Source: an uncultured Bacteroidota bacterium (GTDB taxonomy: Bacteria > Bacteroidota > Bacteroidia > UKL13-3). Taken from it: DNA of 10,364 bases. Made by a program: the position numbers and the translations under genes. Below the pieces are notes generated by a model. That model did not search any database. It was not told the origin of the DNA and saw only the letters and a program-made list of their open reading frames with translations. Below, piece by piece: positions 7,503 to 10,364 of the stretch (the stretch's first letter is position 1; the number at the start of each line of letters is the position of its first letter). Location: NCBI GenBank assembly GCA_903888395.1, contig CAISTO010000326.1, forward strand, positions 1 through 10,364, given 5' to 3'.

Positions 7503-7542
7503 TTATTTATAAATCATAATGATACATTTTATAATAAAACAT

Positions 7543-7580
7543 AAAAAAAGCTTCCAAAACTATGGTTTTGGAAGCTTTTT
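7543..7580 (-). terminator. Rho-independent terminator of the yfhO-type gene
   Basis: A 16-bp perfect inverted repeat, AAAAAGCTTCCAAAAC (7545-7560) and GTTTTGGAAGCTTTTT (7565-7580), has a TATG loop. On the minus strand the stem is followed by a run of seven T residues (complement of 7543-7549). It lies 20 bases beyond the stop codon of the minus-strand gene, so it most likely ends that transcript. Confidence 0.85.
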
Positions 7581-7599
7581 CAAAATCAGTTAATACAAA

Positions 7600-10044
7600 T
7601 TATTCTTCAGAAGTTGTTTTGCGTTTTTTGAAAAAATACATTCCCAATAAAGCCACTAAGCCAATATATAGTGTTGCAGATGAAGCCAACGCAATTGTTT
7701 GACCTTTTTGAACTGTTTTGGGTTCAAAATTAAATGTTATATTATGTTTTCCTTCAGGAACTATCATGGCTCTTAACACATAATCTGCTCTAAAATGAGG
7801 AACCAATTTACCATCAACGTATGCATCCCAACCTTTATCGTAAAATATTTCGCTGAACACTGCCAATTGCGCAGCATTGGTATTACTTTCATACACCAAC
7901 TTATTAGGGGCATAAGTTAATAATTTAATGGTAGCGCTGCTATCAAAATTCATTTTAAATGTAGCCAATTCATTTTCATAACGCTTATCGATTACTGCCA
8001 ATTGTTTTGAATTGAATCCTGTTAAAGCTTTTATTTCTTCATCAGCATTGGCCACTATTTTAGTATTTCTAACAAACCAAGCATTGCCATTGGTAGCAGG
8101 ATTTTGCTGAACAAATTTTTGTCCTGTTGAATCGCCTACAATAATGTATTTTACATTTAACATATTATAGCAATCCATGTTATTTTTAGATAATTGCCAT
8201 TCAATTAATTCTTGGAATCTGCGCATTTTAGCACCATGGTAACCTCCAATTGATTTATGGTAATAAGCAGTGATGGCATCTTTATCAAAATCGGTTGTGT
8301 TGTTATAAACACGGTAATTAGGATCTGTATCTTTTAATATTTCAGCATCAACATTTGTTTTTTCAAATAATGCAGCAGCTTTCTTTTTTTCAAAATCACC
8401 ATCGTTTAAGTAACGTTTATCTACTTGCCATAAATCGCCAATTATTAATAAACCCATGATGCTAATAAAAACCATATTGGTAATTTTTTTATTGAAATAA
8501 AACCAAATCAAGACACAAGCCGCGGCAATTAAAGCAAACGAACGGAAAGCATCGGCACGCATGATACTTTCTCTATCAGCTACCAATACTTCAACCAATT
8601 TAGGATCCATTTTAGTATCACTTAAACTAGTAAAACTTGCAAACACACCTGGCATAATGGCAAATAATAAACATAATCCCGCTACTATCCCACCACCATA
8701 TTTTAGGCCGTTCATTAAATCTTTTTTACTGATTTTATTGTTTAACAAATCGTTCAAACCAATTAATGCTAATAAAGGAAATAAAGCCTGAGTAATGCAT
8801 AATATAAAAGTTACAGACCTGAATTTGTTGTACAAAGGAAAATAATCGAAAAACAAATCGGTAAGTGGCATAAAGTTTTTGCCCATTGATAAAAATATAG
8901 CCAATAATGAAGCGGATAAAATCCACCATTTTGCTTTTGATTTTACTACAATTAAACTAAATACAAATAAGAAGCAAATAATTGCACCATAATAAATAGG
9001 GCCAGCAGTAAAAGGCTGATCACCCCAATAAACTGGCATTTGCTTAATAGTTTGTTTGGCACTTGAATTATCGTAACCAGCAGCTTTTAATAATTTAAAG
9101 GTTTCGCTATTAGTACTTAATTCACCACTACTTGAACCACCATAAAAATTAGGAATTATTAACGTTAAAGGCTCCATAACACCATTACTCCACGCCAAAG
9201 CATAATCTTTATCTAAACCCGAACTGCCATTGTCTGCTTTAGTTTTGCCATCTTCGGCAATGGTTAATTCACTTGGCGCACGTAAACTGTATTTACCATA
9301 TTCTTCAGTAACTAATAATCCAGTTATGTTTGTGCCAACAGCAACCAAAGCAGCAGCTCCTAAAAACACACCACTTAATATTAAATTCTTTAAGGTTTTT
9401 TGTTTAATGGCATCAATTAATTCAACTATTATCCAAGCAATAATGATGAAAACTAAATAATAAGTTATTTGTAAATGGTTAGCAGCTAATTGAAATGAAA
9501 GTGCTATTCCGGTTAACAAAGCACCCATAATTCTATTTTTATGAAATGCCATTTGAATACCTGCAATTACCAAAGGAATAAATGCAATGGCATTGCCTTT
9601 AGTAATATGTCCGGCATCTATATTTATAAAATTGAAACTACTGAACGCAAAAGCTAAAGCCCCTATTATAGCCAACCAAGCATTTACTTCAAACACCAAA
9701 AGCATGATATAAAAACATATAAATAAAAGAAAAACAGTATCAGTTGGGTGTTTAAATACTTGCTGAAAACTAAAATAAATTTGATTCGTCCAATTTCCAG
9801 TATAAGTTGCACCTATTAGGTAATTAGGCATACCACCAAAAATACTATTTGTCCAATAAGTTCTTTCACCTGTTTGTTTTTCAAAATTAGCAGTTTCCTC
9901 ATAGGTAGCGCGCCACTGACTCACATCGTATTGCTTTAAAACTTTACCACCAAAAAAAGGCTGAAAGTAAATAAACATGGCAATTAAAATTACTCCAATT
10001 GCCACAAAATGTGGCAATGCTTTTTTCATCAAATTATTATTCAT
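7600..10044 (-). CDS. YfhO family polytopic membrane protein
   Basis: An 814-residue inner-membrane protein of the YfhO family (PF09586). Members resemble GT-C glycosyltransferases and, in Gram-positive bacteria, take part in glycosylating lipoteichoic acid; the substrate in Bacteroidota is unknown. The first membrane helix is at about 10-28. It is followed by a periplasmic loop with QYDVSQW, where D40 sits at the position expected for a GT-C-type acidic residue, and FGGMPNYL (69-76). Many hydrophobic helices follow up to about 535, with INIDAGHITKGN (140-151) and NKFRSVTF (406-413) between them. A soluble region (about 540-780) includes YNMLNVKYII (626-635) and SEIFYDKGWDAYVDGK (731-746), both typical of the family. 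A last helix is at about 785-804, then KKRK. The start is ATG at 10044; Met6 is the alternative. A weak -7-like TATATTCG lies on the minus strand at 10064-10071. Confidence 0.9.
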   Translation of the reverse strand: MNNNLMKKALPHFVAIGVILIAMFIYFQPFFGGKVLKQYDVSQWRATYEETANFEKQTGERTYWTNSIFGGMPNYLIGATYTGNWTNQIYFSFQQVFKHPTDTVFLLFICFYIMLLVFEVNAWLAIIGALAFAFSSFNFINIDAGHITKGNAIAFIPLVIAGIQMAFHKNRIMGALLTGIALSFQLAANHLQITYYLVFIIIAWIIVELIDAIKQKTLKNLILSGVFLGAAALVAVGTNITGLLVTEEYGKYSLRAPSELTIAEDGKTKADNGSSGLDKDYALAWSNGVMEPLTLIIPNFYGGSSSGELSTNSETFKLLKAAGYDNSSAKQTIKQMPVYWGDQPFTAGPIYYGAIICFLFVFSLIVVKSKAKWWILSASLLAIFLSMGKNFMPLTDLFFDYFPLYNKFRSVTFILCITQALFPLLALIGLNDLLNNKISKKDLMNGLKYGGGIVAGLCLLFAIMPGVFASFTSLSDTKMDPKLVEVLVADRESIMRADAFRSFALIAAACVLIWFYFNKKITNMVFISIMGLLIIGDLWQVDKRYLNDGDFEKKKAAALFEKTNVDAEILKDTDPNYRVYNNTTDFDKDAITAYYHKSIGGYHGAKMRRFQELIEWQLSKNNMDCYNMLNVKYIIVGDSTGQKFVQQNPATNGNAWFVRNTKIVANADEEIKALTGFNSKQLAVIDKRYENELATFKMNFDSSATIKLLTYAPNKLVYESNTNAAQLAVFSEIFYDKGWDAYVDGKLVPHFRADYVLRAMIVPEGKHNITFNFEPKTVQKGQTIALASSATLYIGLVALLGMYFFKKRKTTSEE

Positions 10045-10204
10045 TGGGATTTAAAAATTTGCTCGAATATAAGTTTTTGACTTAGATTTCATATAAAGCA
10101 TAAATTATTTTTTATAGTAATAGAAAGTTGACACAGATTTCACAGAAAACATAGCTTATTTTTTACACATTACATCTTGCTATAAGCCAGTTTCCAAAAG
10201 CTAA
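10045..10204. other. Intergenic region between trhO-like and yfhO-like genes
   Basis: About 160 bases of very AT-rich DNA lie between two minus-strand genes. They hold a degenerate direct repeat and probably the promoter of the YfhO-type gene (TATATTCG on the minus strand, one mismatch to TAnnTTTG, 20 bases before the ATG). I see no open frame of note and no clear terminator hairpin for the upstream gene. Confidence 0.5.
10077..10167. repeat. Degenerate 40-bp direct repeat, 51-bp period
   Basis: Two copies align without gaps, at 10077-10116 and 10128-10167, with 32 of 40 positions identical. Both begin TTGAC, share AGATTTCA and end in TTATTTTTTA. The second copy contains CACAGATTTCACAG, a string that resembles interspersed repeats I recall from many bacterial genomes. 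Its role is unknown. Confidence 0.6.
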
Positions 10205-10364
10205 TTAATCAATGGCAAAGCGGGTGTAATAACCGGTTCCATTGAATTCACGTTTACGCGGATGAACTTTACAAGCATCGCAACAAGCGCCTTCCATTTC
10301 CGTAGCACAGGCATCGCACATGTTGAACTGATCGTTGCATTCAACATTGGCACAATTCAAATTA
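10205..10364 (-). CDS. trhO: C-terminal end of TrhO-like tRNA uridine(34) hydroxylase (rhodanese family), partial
   Basis: The last 52 codons of a minus-strand gene whose 5' part lies beyond the right edge. The visible protein reads NLNCANVECNDQF, then MCDACATEMEGACCDACK, and ends HPRKREFNGTGYYTRFAID. Seven cysteines, at residues 4, 9, 16, 19, 27, 28 and 31 of the fragment, follow the pattern of the Rhodanese_C region of E. coli YceA/TrhO (NC-N-x2-C, F-x2-C-x2-C-A, G-x-C-x3-C). TrhO uses oxygen to make 5-hydroxyuridine at the wobble position of some tRNAs. The catalytic rhodanese domain is not in the window, so activity cannot be judged. Other cysteine-rich zinc proteins are possible, but the spacing fits TrhO well. 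Confidence 0.75.
   Translation of the reverse strand, partial: NLNCANVECNDQFNMCDACATEMEGACCDACKVHPRKREFNGTGYYTRFAID

Noticed and set aside
8561..9460. Open frames of 64-76 codons within the YfhO-type gene, in other frames
   Set aside because: They overlap a well-supported membrane protein gene and show no independent start signals or family features.

Overview
The window looks like chromosomal DNA from a member of the Bacteroidota. It is AT-rich, the gene set is typical of that phylum (a two-cysteine LptD-like outer-membrane protein, DUF2141, a stand-alone MlaD, a long YfhO), there are no obvious Shine-Dalgarno sequences, and -7 boxes of the TAnnTTTG type can be found. I cannot name a genus.

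Layout, left to right. (1) Positions 2-2584, plus strand: the C-terminal two thirds of an RND efflux permease, then after 9 bp a small exported DUF2141 protein. The pair ends in a strong hairpin shared with the convergent gene. (2) Positions 2630-5383, minus strand: lptD, the outer-membrane LPS-assembly translocon. Its start lies head to head with the next gene. (3) Positions 5350-7451, plus strand: an N-acetylmuramoyl-L-alanine amidase, an MlaD-type MCE lipid-transport protein with a GTG start, and an unlisted 38-codon gene for a small membrane protein. A rho-independent terminator closes this unit. (4) Positions 7545-10044, minus strand: a second terminator facing the other way, then a YfhO-family polytopic membrane protein. 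(5) Positions 10045-10204: intergenic DNA with a degenerate direct repeat. (6) Positions 10205-10364, minus strand: the cysteine-rich C-terminus of a TrhO-type (YceA) tRNA uridine-34 hydroxylase, cut by the window edge.

Most of the window concerns the cell envelope: drug or metabolite efflux, LPS export to the surface, peptidoglycan cleavage, inter-membrane lipid transport, and probably transfer of a lipid-linked sugar or similar group by YfhO. The lptD / amidase / mlaD arrangement brings outer membrane, wall and lipid trafficking together at one divergent promoter region.

I saw no CRISPR array, tRNA, rRNA, insertion sequence, phage gene or defence system. I do not see a clear undescribed multi-gene system. 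The points most worth following are the small gene after mlaD, the cysteine pattern of LptD, the intergenic repeat near the right end, and the crowded lptD/amidase start region.
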